Source of the DNA: Hymenobacter metallilatus
Lineage (GTDB): Bacteria > Bacteroidota > Bacteroidia > Cytophagales > Hymenobacteraceae
Assembly: GCF_003944705.1 (NCBI RefSeq)
Contig: NZ_RWIS01000007.1
Coordinates: forward strand, 124,001-188,000
Length of the DNA: 64,000 nt
Reading direction: 5' to 3'
Notes under the pieces: generated by a model
Told to the model about the DNA's origin: nothing
Seen by the model: only the letters and a program-made list of their open reading frames with translations
Databases searched by the model: none
Part shown: positions 43,986-53,564 of the stretch, piece after piece
Layout of the letters: the number at the start of each line of letters is the position of its first letter
Position numbering within the stretch: position 1 is the first letter of the stretch
Made by a program: the position numbers and the translations under genes

Positions 43986-46868
43986 ATGAATCAATCCTTA
44001 CGTATAGTTTGGGTGCTGGTATTACTACTAGCTGGTGTGGCAGCCCAGGCCCAGGTTGGAGTGGGCACTACCTCGCCCGATGCCTCGGCGGCCCTGCACA
44101 TCAGTTCTCCTAACAAAGGGGTGTTATTTCCTCAGGTAAGCCTGACCTCCCTCTCCGATGCGGTTGCGGTTCCCAGCCCGGCCCCCAGCCTGCTGGTTTA
44201 CAATACCAACGCCAGCCTCAGTGGCGGGGTGGGCTTTTATTATAACAGTGGCACTGCGGCAGCGCCCACTTGGACGCGCCTTAATACGGGCTCGGCCCCG
44301 ACTGGAGCGAGCTGGAGCCTCACCGGCAACGCCGCCACCGACCCCACCACCAATTACCTGGGCACCACCGACCGGCAGCCGCTGGTGCTGCGCACGGAGG
44401 GCACCGAAAAGGCGCGGCTGGGTCTGAATGGGGCGTGGTGGCTGGGAGCTGCCCCCGTTGGCGACCCAACCTACCCCGATAATAACCTGCTGGTGGGCTA
44501 CCAGGCGGGCAATGTACTGCCTGCCGGGGCCTTCAACAACCAGATGATAGGCTACCAGGCCGGTCTGAAGGCAACGGGTAACTTCAACCAGTTTATGGGG
44601 TTTCAGGCTGGGTACAATACGACCACCGGCGGCAATAACTACATCAGTGGAATGCGGGCCGGCTTTGCCAACACCACCGGTCAGCAAAACTTTTTTGAAG
44701 GCAAATTCGCGGGGCAGGCCAACACCACCGGCAGCAACAACCATTTTGCAGGCTATCTGGCCGGTTACGCCAACACCACCGCCGACGCTAACCATTTTGA
44801 GGGAAACCAGGCCGGCTACGCCAACACCACCGGCGAGGAAAACCACTTTAGCGGCTACCGGGCGGGGCGGGCCAATACCACCGGCTACCGCAACCTGTTT
44901 GTGGGCTACCGGGCCGGCATGGTGAACACCACCGGTCGGGGCAACATCTTCCTGGGGGCCAATGCCGGCCGCCGCAACGTGAACGGCGACGGTAACGTGG
45001 CCATCGGGCACGGGGCGCTGTCGTTCAGCGTGGATGCCTACGCCAACGTGCTAGTAGGAGACTCAGCCGGCAACAAGCTCACCGACGACTCCAACGTGCT
45101 CATTGGCTACGAGTCGGGTCTGAATGCCACCACCGCCAGCGGCAATGTAGGGGTAGGCCGCGCCACTGGCCGCAGCCTCACCACCGGCGACGAAAACGTG
45201 CTGATTGGGCAGCAGGCCGGCGCCTCCGTAACTACCGCCTCGGGCAATACCCTGGTAGGCTACCAGGCCGGCAACGACAACACGGCGACCGGCGTGACGA
45301 TAATCGGGGCCAATGCCGGTGTAAATAATACGACCGGGGCGGGTAACGTGTTTATGGGCTACTTCAGCGGCAACGATAACACCACCGGCAGCTACAATAC
45401 TTTTTTGGGCTACGAAGCCGGCCTGACCAACGTCTCGGCTGCCGACAACACCTACGTGGGCTATCAGGCCGGCCGGCAGACGGTAGTGGGCGTGCATAAC
45501 ACCTTTGTGGGCAGCGGCAGTGGCCTGGGCAGCGGGGCCAATGGCAACTCCCAGGACAATACAGCTCTGGGCTACCACGCCGGCCGGGCCCTCGATTTTG
45601 CCTTCAGCAACACCTTTGTGGGCAGCGAGGCCGGGCCCGTAACGACTACTGGCGGCTACAACGCTTTTTTGGGCAGCAAGGCCGGCTGGAAAAACACCAC
45701 CGGTGGGGCCAATACCTTTCTGGGCAGTGGAGCCGGCCTCTACAATACCACCGGGGCCCGCAACGTGCTGGTAGGCAGTACCGCCGGCCGCAACGCCCAA
45801 ACCAACAGCGACAATACCATGGTAGGCAACAACGCCGGCTACAGCACTCTGGCCGACGACAACACCTTTCTGGGAAGCACCGCCGGCCTCGATAACACCA
45901 GCGGCACGGCTAACGTGTACGTGGGTTCTCAGGCCGGCCGCGGCGCTACCGGTCAGTACAACGCCATAGTGGGCTTCGATGCCGGTTCAGGTTCCAACTC
46001 CAACGGCAGCAGCGGCAGCACCGCCGCCAGCAACGTAACGCTGATGGGGTACCAGGCCGGCCAGCGTAACACCGCCAACGGCCTCACAGCTCTGGGCTAT
46101 CAGGCCGGTCAGATTAACCGAGGTGTTAACAACACGTTCGTGGGCGCCGATGCTGGAGGTACTACTACCACCGGCACCGACAACACCTTTGTGGGGGCCG
46201 CCTCAGGAGGCAGCAATTTTACTGGCAGCCGCATTACGGCCATTGGCAGCGGCGCCGGCACGGCCGCCGGGCAGCCGGGTCTTACCAACTGCACCTTTCT
46301 GGGCTATGGGGCCCAATCGGCCTACAACAACATTATGGTGTTTGGTAATGATGAAGTGAAATACTGGATTTTTGGTCGTCAGACGCCGGGCGCCGGGGTA
46401 CTAACGGTGGGCACCGGTGGTACTCAGCCCACGGCCGGCAATGGGGCCTACCTCAGCACCGGCGGCGCTTGGACCAATGCCTCCGACGTAAACCTGAAGG
46501 AGAACATTCAGGCCGTGGATGGGGCTCAGCTGCTGGGTCTGATCCGGCAGCTGCCCATCACGCGTTGGCAGTACAAGCGCACCGAGGGCGAAACCCATAT
46601 CGGCCCCATGGCTCAGGATTTCTACCGCCTCTTCCACCTGGGCGTAAACGAAACCAGTGTCAGCTCCATTGACCCGGCCGGGGTGGCGCTGGTGGGCGTG
46701 CAGGAACTGGCCCGGCAGAACGACGCGCTACGCCAGGATAACGAGCAGCTACGCCGGCAGCTGCAAGCCGTGCAAAGTCAGCAAGCCGGCACCGAAACCC
46801 GCCTGGCTGCCCTGGAGCAAGCCCTGCGCCCGGCTCCGGCTGCGCCCATGGCCCAGGCGGCTCGCTAG
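43986..46868 (+). CDS. Giant repeat surface protein with S74 intramolecular chaperone domain
   Basis: This is a 960-residue exported protein (signal peptide 1 to about 22, QAQ). The N-terminal motif QVGVGTTSPDASAALHIS is common in Bacteroidota fibre-like proteins. From about 160 to 820 it has over 25 irregular repeats of the type NTTGxxNxFxGYxAGxA, a YadA-head-like or beta-solenoid pattern. The C-terminus, from about 833 (ASDVNLKENIQAV), is a Peptidase_S74/endosialidase chaperone domain, with GPMAQDFYRLF and a coiled-coil end (VQSQQAGTETRLAALEQAL). It may trimerise as a fibre and self-cleave. The start at 43986 (MNQSLRIV) fits the signal peptide. Confidence 0.88.
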   Translation: MNQSLRIVWVLVLLLAGVAAQAQVGVGTTSPDASAALHISSPNKGVLFPQVSLTSLSDAVAVPSPAPSLLVYNTNASLSGGVGFYYNSGTAAAPTWTRLNTGSAPTGASWSLTGNAATDPTTNYLGTTDRQPLVLRTEGTEKARLGLNGAWWLGAAPVGDPTYPDNNLLVGYQAGNVLPAGAFNNQMIGYQAGLKATGNFNQFMGFQAGYNTTTGGNNYISGMRAGFANTTGQQNFFEGKFAGQANTTGSNNHFAGYLAGYANTTADANHFEGNQAGYANTTGEENHFSGYRAGRANTTGYRNLFVGYRAGMVNTTGRGNIFLGANAGRRNVNGDGNVAIGHGALSFSVDAYANVLVGDSAGNKLTDDSNVLIGYESGLNATTASGNVGVGRATGRSLTTGDENVLIGQQAGASVTTASGNTLVGYQAGNDNTATGVTIIGANAGVNNTTGAGNVFMGYFSGNDNTTGSYNTFLGYEAGLTNVSAADNTYVGYQAGRQTVVGVHNTFVGSGSGLGSGANGNSQDNTALGYHAGRALDFAFSNTFVGSEAGPVTTTGGYNAFLGSKAGWKNTTGGANTFLGSGAGLYNTTGARNVLVGSTAGRNAQTNSDNTMVGNNAGYSTLADDNTFLGSTAGLDNTSGTANVYVGSQAGRGATGQYNAIVGFDAGSGSNSNGSSGSTAASNVTLMGYQAGQRNTANGLTALGYQAGQINRGVNNTFVGADAGGTTTTGTDNTFVGAASGGSNFTGSRITAIGSGAGTAAGQPGLTNCTFLGYGAQSAYNNIMVFGNDEVKYWIFGRQTPGAGVLTVGTGGTQPTAGNGAYLSTGGAWTNASDVNLKENIQAVDGAQLLGLIRQLPITRWQYKRTEGETHIGPMAQDFYRLFHLGVNETSVSSIDPAGVALVGVQELARQNDALRQDNEQLRRQLQAVQSQQAGTETRLAALEQALRPAPAAPMAQAAR

Positions 46869-47113
46869 GCGGCTACCGTTTTTCACTCACCTCATTGCCG
46901 CCCGGGTGTACCCCGCCCCAACCTTCTGGCAGTGGTTGCTGGCCCAAAAGCTGTCCGCGCCCCCCTGCCGTCTCGCCCGGCGCTACCCTGCTGCCTTTTG
47001 CCTAGTGGCAGGACATGCGCATGGGGACTTGTTGAACACGGCCAGAAACCTGCCACAAGAGCACCGGGCGTAGGTCTTGCTGATACCACGCCATCTGCCT
47101 TTTCACTCTAGCT

Positions 47114-49114
47114 ATGAAACAACTTTTCCAAACCCTGCTCCTGTTGCTGCTGATTTCGGCAGTGGCAGCGCGGGCTCAGGTGGGCGTGGGCACCACCACC
47201 CCTGATGCTAAAGCCGCCCTCGACATCCAGGCCACCGATAAGGGCCTGCTGATTCCGCGCCTCACGGCCGCCCAGCGTACGGCCCTCAGCAGTCCGCCCC
47301 AGGGCCTGATGGTATACCAAACCGATGGCACAGCCTCGGGCGGAGCGCAGACCGGCTTCTGGTACTATGCCGGCTCGCCTGCAGCCTGGGTATTTCTGAA
47401 CCCTGTGCCCAGTGGAGGCGGCCTCACGCTGCCCTACAGCGGCACGGCCAGTACGGCCGGCAATGCGTTTCAAGTGAGCAACAACGGCTCGGGCATAGCC
47501 GTGCAAGGGCAGACTGGCACCGGTCAGGGTATATATGGCTTGGCCCTGACGACGGGTACCGGTGTGTTCGGAGATAATCTGGGCACTGGTACCGGCGTGT
47601 TGGGCCGGGCCGCCGCCGGCCCTGGGGTACTGGCCAGCTCCACCAGCGGCCCGGCTCTCATTGCCAGCAAAATAAGCGCGCAAACGGGCCGGGTAGCCGA
47701 ATTCAGCAGCACACCCACCACCAACGACTCCACGGCCGTGCACATCAGTACTGCCGGCGACCGGCCTGCCCTGCGGGCCGTGAGTACAGCTAGTTCGGCC
47801 CAGGCGGCTATCCGGGGCGTGAAGCAAGCCGGCACCGATGGTATCGGGGTAGAAGGTGTAGTAACGAACGGGGGCGGCAACGCAGCTGGGGTGCTGGGTC
47901 AGGATAAAAGCGGCACCGGTACTGGCAGCGGCGTCATTGGTCTTACGGCCGGGGGCTATGGGGTACGTGGTATTGCCTCGGCCAGTGGCGGCTACGGCGT
48001 AAGCGGCTCGGCTACCAGTTCCTACGGCGTAATTGGCAGCAGCCAGACCGGCAGTGGCGTGTACGGCAGCAGCGGCAGTGGCTACGGGGTGCAAGCCCAG
48101 GCGGCTGCTACGGCCGCAGTGTTTGGCTCGGCCAGCCCCAACGTGGCCACCAGCGGCGCGGTAGTAGGCACCAACACCAATTCCGGCGGCAATGCCACCG
48201 GTGTGCTGGGCCTCACGCAGAATGGCTGGGGGGTACGCGGCGTGGCTTCGGCCAGTAGCGGCTACGGGGTGGAGGGTGTGGGCACGGCCGGCTACGGTGT
48301 GCGGGGCATTTCTACCACCGGCACGGGCGTGTACGGCCTCACGTCGGCCGACGGCAGCGAGGCGGGAGTGGAAGGCCGGAGTTCCAACAGCTCGGGCGTG
48401 GGCGTGCGCGGCATCAGCAGCAGTGGCTCCGGCGTGCGGGGCGAAGCTTCTGGCAGCAACGGCTACGGCGTATTCGGCTCGGCCGCGGCCACCAACGGCA
48501 TCGGCGTGTACGGCTCGGCTACGGGGGCGGCTTCGGCCGTGTACGGGGTAGCCAGCGGCACGGGCCGGGCCGGCTACTTCAACCAGAACAGTAGCAGCGG
48601 CACGGCCAACGCGCTGGAAGTGCAAAATAGCAGCCTGGGCCGTACAGCCTTCTTTAACCAAAGCAACAGCAGCAATTCAGCAGCGGCGGTGGAAATAAAC
48701 CAGAGTGGCACCGGCCCGGCCCTGAATGTGCGCGGAGGAGCAATACGTACCAACGAAATCAATACCCCTGCTACCAACACGTACAACATGCTGCCGGTGG
48801 CATATGGAAAAATAGATGCAGATGGTACCATCATAACGGGGTCAGGCAACTTCTCCGTTGCACACACTGCTAACACGGGTACTTACATCATTACCCTAAC
48901 CTCTAGCAACTTGTCGTCCACCAGTATGAACGACCTAGTAAGCGTGGTGAGCCTGAGCAGTTCATTATCCTCAGCCAGATGCACCATCAGCACCCGTAAC
49001 GGTACCAGTATCAATAATAACATCGCCGCTTTCGCAGTGGATGTTCGGAATGCCAACAGTGGTAGCCCAATCGTGCCCGAGGAGCGCTTCTCATTTCTGC
49101 TTTTCAAGCCCTAA
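47114..49114 (+). CDS. Repeat surface protein with GxGVxG repeats
   Basis: This is a 666-residue exported protein with a signal peptide (MKQLFQTLLLLLLISAVAARA) and the same opening motif (QVGVGTTTPDAKAALDIQATDKG) as the preceding gene. From about 120 to 560 it consists of repeats such as GYGVRGIAS, GYGVSGSA, GTGVYGLT and GVGVRGIS, a glycine/aromatic beta pattern. The last 100 residues form a distinct beta-rich domain (NMLPVAYGKIDADGT to SFLLFKP). No S74 or T9SS domain is seen. It follows the first gene by 245 bp and is probably functionally linked. Confidence 0.85.
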   Translation: MKQLFQTLLLLLLISAVAARAQVGVGTTTPDAKAALDIQATDKGLLIPRLTAAQRTALSSPPQGLMVYQTDGTASGGAQTGFWYYAGSPAAWVFLNPVPSGGGLTLPYSGTASTAGNAFQVSNNGSGIAVQGQTGTGQGIYGLALTTGTGVFGDNLGTGTGVLGRAAAGPGVLASSTSGPALIASKISAQTGRVAEFSSTPTTNDSTAVHISTAGDRPALRAVSTASSAQAAIRGVKQAGTDGIGVEGVVTNGGGNAAGVLGQDKSGTGTGSGVIGLTAGGYGVRGIASASGGYGVSGSATSSYGVIGSSQTGSGVYGSSGSGYGVQAQAAATAAVFGSASPNVATSGAVVGTNTNSGGNATGVLGLTQNGWGVRGVASASSGYGVEGVGTAGYGVRGISTTGTGVYGLTSADGSEAGVEGRSSNSSGVGVRGISSSGSGVRGEASGSNGYGVFGSAAATNGIGVYGSATGAASAVYGVASGTGRAGYFNQNSSSGTANALEVQNSSLGRTAFFNQSNSSNSAAAVEINQSGTGPALNVRGGAIRTNEINTPATNTYNMLPVAYGKIDADGTIITGSGNFSVAHTANTGTYIITLTSSNLSSTSMNDLVSVVSLSSSLSSARCTISTRNGTSINNNIAAFAVDVRNANSGSPIVPEERFSFLLFKP

Positions 49115-49245
49115 GCGCAATAAAGTATGTCTGAACCCATGAGCAGCCGAAGCATAGGTGAGCAGTAGCCCTGCCAGCCAAGCCTGCTGAATGAGTTTGA
49201 CAAGTTTATCCTACTTCTCTTCCGTCGAGTTCCAGTTTTCCTGCC

Positions 49246-50694
49246 ATGAAAAATAGGTACGCTTTACTTCCTGTTCTGGCCTTGCTGCCCCTGGCCACCC
49301 AGGCCCAGCTGGCCATTCCGGCCGGCAGCACGCTTTCGGTGAGCAGCGGCGGCACCGTGGCCGTAGTTGGCAACGTGCAAAACGCCGGCACCCTCAGCAA
49401 CCTGGGTACCGTGCAGCTCACCGGCAGCCTCAGCAGTTCCGGTAGTATTAGCGGTGCTACGGGCCTACTCAAGCTCACCGGCACAACCACTCAACCGTTG
49501 AACGTGAGCAGTTTGCTGCCTTCCCTGGAAATTCTGAACCCGCTGGGGGCAGTGCTGGATGGCCCGCTACAGGTGCGGCAGCTGCTGCTCAGCGGCGGCC
49601 CGCTACGGCTGGGGGCCCACACGCTCATAAGCACCGTGGGGGGCACTATTACGGGTATTGATGCCTCCGCCGGACGCTTCTTGATTACCGACGGAACGGG
49701 CATGATGCAACGGAGCGTGGGCACGGCGGCCACCCTGTTCCCGGTGGGCGTCAGCGCCACCCGCTACGCTCCGGCCACGCTCACCCGCTCCAGCGGCCAG
49801 GACCTCTACGCGCTGCGGGCCGCACCCGGAGCCCTCAGCGGCGGCAGCAACGGTACCCCGCTCACCCAGGATGCCGTGGCCCTGCACTGGGAGCTGACCC
49901 CGCCCGACGCCGTGCCCTTTACCCTGAGCGTACAGTGGAACCAGGCCGACGAGCTGAGTGGCTTCAACCGCAACCAGTCGGCGCTGGGGCGCTGGACTGG
50001 CAGCAGCTACGGGCCCACTGAAGTATTCGGCAACGCCGGGGGCTCGGGTAGTGGGCCCTATTCGCGCACCGTGAGCGGGCTTACCGCTGCCGGTCCCTAC
50101 GTGGTGCTCGACCAGCAGGCCCCGCTGCCCGTGGAGCTGACCCGCTTCGAAGCCCGCCGCCCAACCGGCCAGGCGCGGGTGCTGCTGAGCTGGGCCACGG
50201 CCTCCGAGCTGCACAACGCCGGTTTCGAGGTGCAGCGCCAGGACGCAGGCCAGACCACGTTCCGCCGGGTAGGCTTCGTGGCCGGGCGCGGCACCACCAG
50301 CACCGCCACCGAGTATACCTTCTCCGACCCCAACGACTTCCGGGGCCTGAGCTACTACCGCCTCCGCCAGCTCGACCAGGACGGCACCGAAACCTTTACG
50401 GAGGTGCGCACCGTGAGCGGCCTGGGCAGCGGCAGCGCGTTCAGTCTGGCCGCCTACCCCAACCCCGTCGCGCCCCAGGCCACGCTCACGCTGGAAGCCG
50501 CCGGCCCCGTCCCCACCGGCCTCCAACTGGCTTTCTACGCCGCCGATGGCCGCTTGGTACGCCAGCTCCACTGGCCTGCCGCCGCCGCGCAGGTGAAGCT
50601 GCCCACGCCGGGGCTGCCGCAAGGCACCTACTGGCTGCGCTACCACGCCCCCGACGGCACCAAAGGCACGCTGCCGCTGGTGGTAGGGGAGTAG
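49246..50694 (+). CDS. T9SS-sorted surface protein
   Basis: This is a 482-residue protein with a signal peptide (1 to about 20), an N-terminal repetitive region (LSVSSGGTVAVVGNVQNAGT) resembling filamentous beta-helix starts, a middle domain and a LPVELTRFEARRPT motif preceding an Ig-like domain. The final about 80 residues (FSLAAYPNPVAPQATLTLE to PLVVGE) form a type A T9SS sorting domain. It lies 131 bp after the GxGVxG repeat gene, same strand, and may share export or assembly with it. Confidence 0.88.
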   Translation: MKNRYALLPVLALLPLATQAQLAIPAGSTLSVSSGGTVAVVGNVQNAGTLSNLGTVQLTGSLSSSGSISGATGLLKLTGTTTQPLNVSSLLPSLEILNPLGAVLDGPLQVRQLLLSGGPLRLGAHTLISTVGGTITGIDASAGRFLITDGTGMMQRSVGTAATLFPVGVSATRYAPATLTRSSGQDLYALRAAPGALSGGSNGTPLTQDAVALHWELTPPDAVPFTLSVQWNQADELSGFNRNQSALGRWTGSSYGPTEVFGNAGGSGSGPYSRTVSGLTAAGPYVVLDQQAPLPVELTRFEARRPTGQARVLLSWATASELHNAGFEVQRQDAGQTTFRRVGFVAGRGTTSTATEYTFSDPNDFRGLSYYRLRQLDQDGTETFTEVRTVSGLGSGSAFSLAAYPNPVAPQATLTLEAAGPVPTGLQLAFYAADGRLVRQLHWPAAAAQVKLPTPGLPQGTYWLRYHAPDGTKGTLPLVVGE

Positions 50695-50718
50695 TGTTTG
50701 TCATGAGGGGAATAAGCC

Positions 50719-51004
50719 CGTCATGCTGAGCGAAGGCGCAGCCGGAGTCGAAGCATCTCTACCGCTGACTAATTCTTGACGCATGAACGACTGTAGAGAC
50801 GCGACACTTCGCGTCTCCCGCCAGAACGACCGGCACTGTTCAGGTTAAACAACGTCAGCACGCGCCGAGACGCGAAGTGTCGCGTCTCTACACCGCCGGA
50901 GCCGTCTTACTCCCCCTCTCCCCCTGGAGAGGGGGCCGGGGGGGGAGGCGCAACGAAGCGGTAGAGATGCTTCGACTCCGGCTGCGCCTTCGCTCAGCAT
51001 GACG
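50719..51004. repeat. Nested composite hairpins
   Basis: Outer arms 50719-50765 and 50958-51004 are 47-bp exact inverted copies. Inside them, 50792-50817 and 50867-50892 are 26-bp exact inverted copies of the GAGACGCG arm type with a core like that at 40847-40963 (CAGAACGACCGG, AACAACGTCAGCACGCG). A third palindrome (CCCCCTCTCC.../...GGAGAGGGGG) lies between the inner and outer right arms. Confidence 0.9.
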
Positions 51005-51068
51005 GTCCTCAAAATCCCTTGAACATCACATGATTATGTAGTTGCGTGGCTGAGCCGCCCTCCGGTAC

Positions 51069-51098
51069 TTGACTTGAATTTCTGCCTGTAATTTTTGT
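51069..51098 (+). promoter_or_regulatory. Candidate Bacteroidota-type promoter of the prolyl oligopeptidase
   Basis: TTG at 51069-51071 and TAATTTTTG at 51089-51097 resemble the -33 (TTTG) and -7 (TAnnTTTG) elements of the phylum, 17 bp apart and about 20 bp before the ATG at 51118. One T more than consensus is present. Confidence 0.4.
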
Positions 51099-51117
51099 AT
51101 TCTAATCCTTTCATCGT

Positions 51118-53298
51118 ATGAAAACACCGTTGCTTACCGCTGGCCTGCTACTCCTGACGACAGTTGGGGCGCTGGCCCAGCCGTCGGTATCCGCTGCGCC
51201 CTCTGTGCCAGCCTCCGATACTTACTTCGGCACCAAGGTCGACGACCCCTACCGCAATCTGGAAAATCTACAGGACCCCGCCGTGGCTTCCTGGATGAAA
51301 GCCCAGAGCGAGTACGCCCGCCGCACCCTCGACGCCATTCCGGGCCGGCAGGGCTTGATTGATAAAATGGTAGCCATGGACCAGCGCAAAGCCGCCCGTG
51401 TATCGGACCTGCGCGTGGCCGACAACGACCGGTATTTCTACTACAAGTCGCGGCCCCAGGACCAGCAGCCCAAGCTTTACTACCGCGACGGGTACAAGGG
51501 CCAGGAAGTGCTGCTCTTCGATCCCGAGACGTACGAGAAAGGTAAGGTGTTCAACATCAACGGCTTTTCGCCCACCAACGACGGCTCCAAGGTGTCGTTT
51601 GGGGTAAGTGAGAAGGGCACCGAGCTGGGCCGCACGCTCATTATGGACGTGAAAACCCGCAAGCTCTACCCCGAGCAGATTCAGCTGAACCGGGGTGGCG
51701 GCGAGTGGCTGCCCGACAATCAGACCCTCGTGTACCTGCCCTACAACAACGGCGACCTGAAAGACATGGCCGCCCGCCAGAACACCCAGTGCCGCCTGCA
51801 CCGCCTGGGCACGCCCGTAGCCCAGGATAAAGTGGTGTTTTCCAGCCAGCTCTACCCCAAGCTCGGCATCAAGCCCTCCGACTACCCCTATGCCGGCATC
51901 GACCGGGACACCAAGCTGGCCTACGGCTTTCTGTACACCGTGGAGCGCTACCTGAATATCTTCTACGCCCCGGCCGCCACCTTCGGCCAGCCCAATATGC
52001 CCTGGCAGCCCCTGTTTCGCTCCGCTGATGAAGTCACCAACTTCGTGACCGACGAGCAGAACATCTACTTCGTGACCTCCCGGAACACGCCCCGCCAGAA
52101 GCTCATGCGCATGTCCGCCGCCCGACCCGACTTGGCCGCGGCCGAAGTTCTGGTGCCCGAAAGCGCCGACGAATCCATCAACGACGAACAGCTGAAAGCT
52201 ACCAAGGACGGCGTGTATTTCGTGCGTACCCGCAACGGCGTGCAGGCCCGGCTCTACTTCCTGCCGCGTGGCACCAAAACCGTACAGGAGCTGAAGCTGC
52301 CCCAGGCCGCCGGCCGCATCGAGCTGACCAACAAAAACGCGCAGTCCTCGGACCTGTGGGTGACGCTGGGCGGCTGGACTATGGACCGCAAGCGGTACCG
52401 CTTCAACCCGGCCACCAAGCAGTTTGCGCTGGAACCGTTGTCGTCGGAGGCGCAGTACCCGGAGTTTGCCGATCTGGTAGTGGAGGAGCTGATGGTGCCC
52501 TCGCACGACGGCGTGCAAGTGCCGCTGTCCATCGTGTATAAGAAAGGCCTGAAGCGCGACGGGCAGGCTCCGACGCTGATGGTGGGGTATGGAGCCTATT
52601 CGCGGGCTATGGAGCCCACGTTTATGCCGCCGTTCCTGCTGTGGGCGGCCCAGGGTGGCATTCTGGCCGTGCCGCACGTGCGCGGTGGCGGCGAGCTGGG
52701 TGAGGACTGGCACAAGGCCGGGCAGAAAACCACCAAGCCCAACACCTGGAAAGACCTGATTGCCTGCGCCGACTACCTCGCCAAAAACAGCTACACCGCG
52801 CCCGGCAAAATTGCCATCAACGGCGGCAGCGCCGGCGGCATCCTCATCGGGAGGGCCATGACGGAGCGGCCCGACTTATTCGCAGTAGCCATTCCGGAAG
52901 TAGGCTGCCTGAATGCCGTACGCATGGAAAACTCGCCCAACGGCCCCGTCAACATCCCCGAGTTCGGCACCATGGCCAAGGAGGATGAGGCCAAGGCCTT
53001 GCTGGAAATGGATGCCTACCACCACCTCAAGCCCGGTACCCAGTACCCTGCCACGCTCGTCACGGCCGGCTTCAACGATCCGCGCGTAATTGCCTGGCAG
53101 CCGGCCAAGTTTGCCGCCCGTCTGCAAGCCAGCAACGCCGGCTCCAAGCCCGTCCTGTTCTTCACCGACTACGACGCTGGCCACGGCATGGGCGACTCCC
53201 GCCTCAAGCAGTTTGAAGCCATTGCCGACCTGATGGCCTTTGGACTCTGGCAGACCGGCACCTCCGGCTTCCAGCCCGCCACGGCGGCCGTGAAGTAG
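51118..53298 (+). CDS. Prolyl oligopeptidase family serine peptidase (S9A)
   Basis: This is a 726-residue exported peptidase with a signal peptide (1 to about 20, ALAQ), a seven-bladed propeller region and an alpha/beta hydrolase domain. The catalytic set is S571 (NGGSAGG), D654 (NDPRV) and H689 (DAGHGM). Oligopeptides after proline are the usual substrates. It is not closely similar to the S9D enzyme near 9-11 kb. The gene starts 100 bp after the nested hairpins and ends in a spacer leading to ssrA. Confidence 0.93.
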   Translation: MKTPLLTAGLLLLTTVGALAQPSVSAAPSVPASDTYFGTKVDDPYRNLENLQDPAVASWMKAQSEYARRTLDAIPGRQGLIDKMVAMDQRKAARVSDLRVADNDRYFYYKSRPQDQQPKLYYRDGYKGQEVLLFDPETYEKGKVFNINGFSPTNDGSKVSFGVSEKGTELGRTLIMDVKTRKLYPEQIQLNRGGGEWLPDNQTLVYLPYNNGDLKDMAARQNTQCRLHRLGTPVAQDKVVFSSQLYPKLGIKPSDYPYAGIDRDTKLAYGFLYTVERYLNIFYAPAATFGQPNMPWQPLFRSADEVTNFVTDEQNIYFVTSRNTPRQKLMRMSAARPDLAAAEVLVPESADESINDEQLKATKDGVYFVRTRNGVQARLYFLPRGTKTVQELKLPQAAGRIELTNKNAQSSDLWVTLGGWTMDRKRYRFNPATKQFALEPLSSEAQYPEFADLVVEELMVPSHDGVQVPLSIVYKKGLKRDGQAPTLMVGYGAYSRAMEPTFMPPFLLWAAQGGILAVPHVRGGGELGEDWHKAGQKTTKPNTWKDLIACADYLAKNSYTAPGKIAINGGSAGGILIGRAMTERPDLFAVAIPEVGCLNAVRMENSPNGPVNIPEFGTMAKEDEAKALLEMDAYHHLKPGTQYPATLVTAGFNDPRVIAWQPAKFAARLQASNAGSKPVLFFTDYDAGHGMGDSRLKQFEAIADLMAFGLWQTGTSGFQPATAAVK

Positions 53299-53301
53299 CC
53301 G

Positions 53302-53418
53302 CCCGACATGCAGAGGCGCAGCCGAAGCATCTCGCGTGCGGATGTTGAAATGCTATTCAGGCGTCAGTACGCGAGATGCTTCGGCTCTGCTTGATTTGCA
53401 GAATGCTCTGCATGACGG
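53302..53418. repeat. Hairpin repeat with two-part arms
   Basis: GCAGCCGAAGCATCTCGCGT (ending 53337) pairs with ACGCGAGATGCTTCGGC (53369-53385); GACATGCAGAG near 53305 and CTCTGCATGACGG near 53406 pair outside. The inner sequence GCGTGCGGATGTTG/GCGTCAGTACGCG is a decayed version of the shared core. Confidence 0.75.
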
Positions 53419-53564
53419 ATTGCTCATCCAACCATTCGCCCGGATCTTTTCCTGGTGGTCAAAAGGCGAAACCGGAACATTTTCGGCGGTTAGCAACGTT
53501 TTCTGGCTGATGTGCGTACATTCGCACCCCGCTACCTCGGTGGCGGGTTTGTTCTTTCTCAATT

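Noticed and set aside
47108..48661. Long open frame (517 residues) on the minus strand opposite the GxGVxG repeat gene
   Set aside because: It follows from the repetitive GC-rich codons of the real gene; the product is low complexity and lacks a signal or domain.
51268..52713. Open frame of 481 residues opposite the prolyl oligopeptidase
   Set aside because: Antisense shadow; the sense frame has the full catalytic set and signal peptide.
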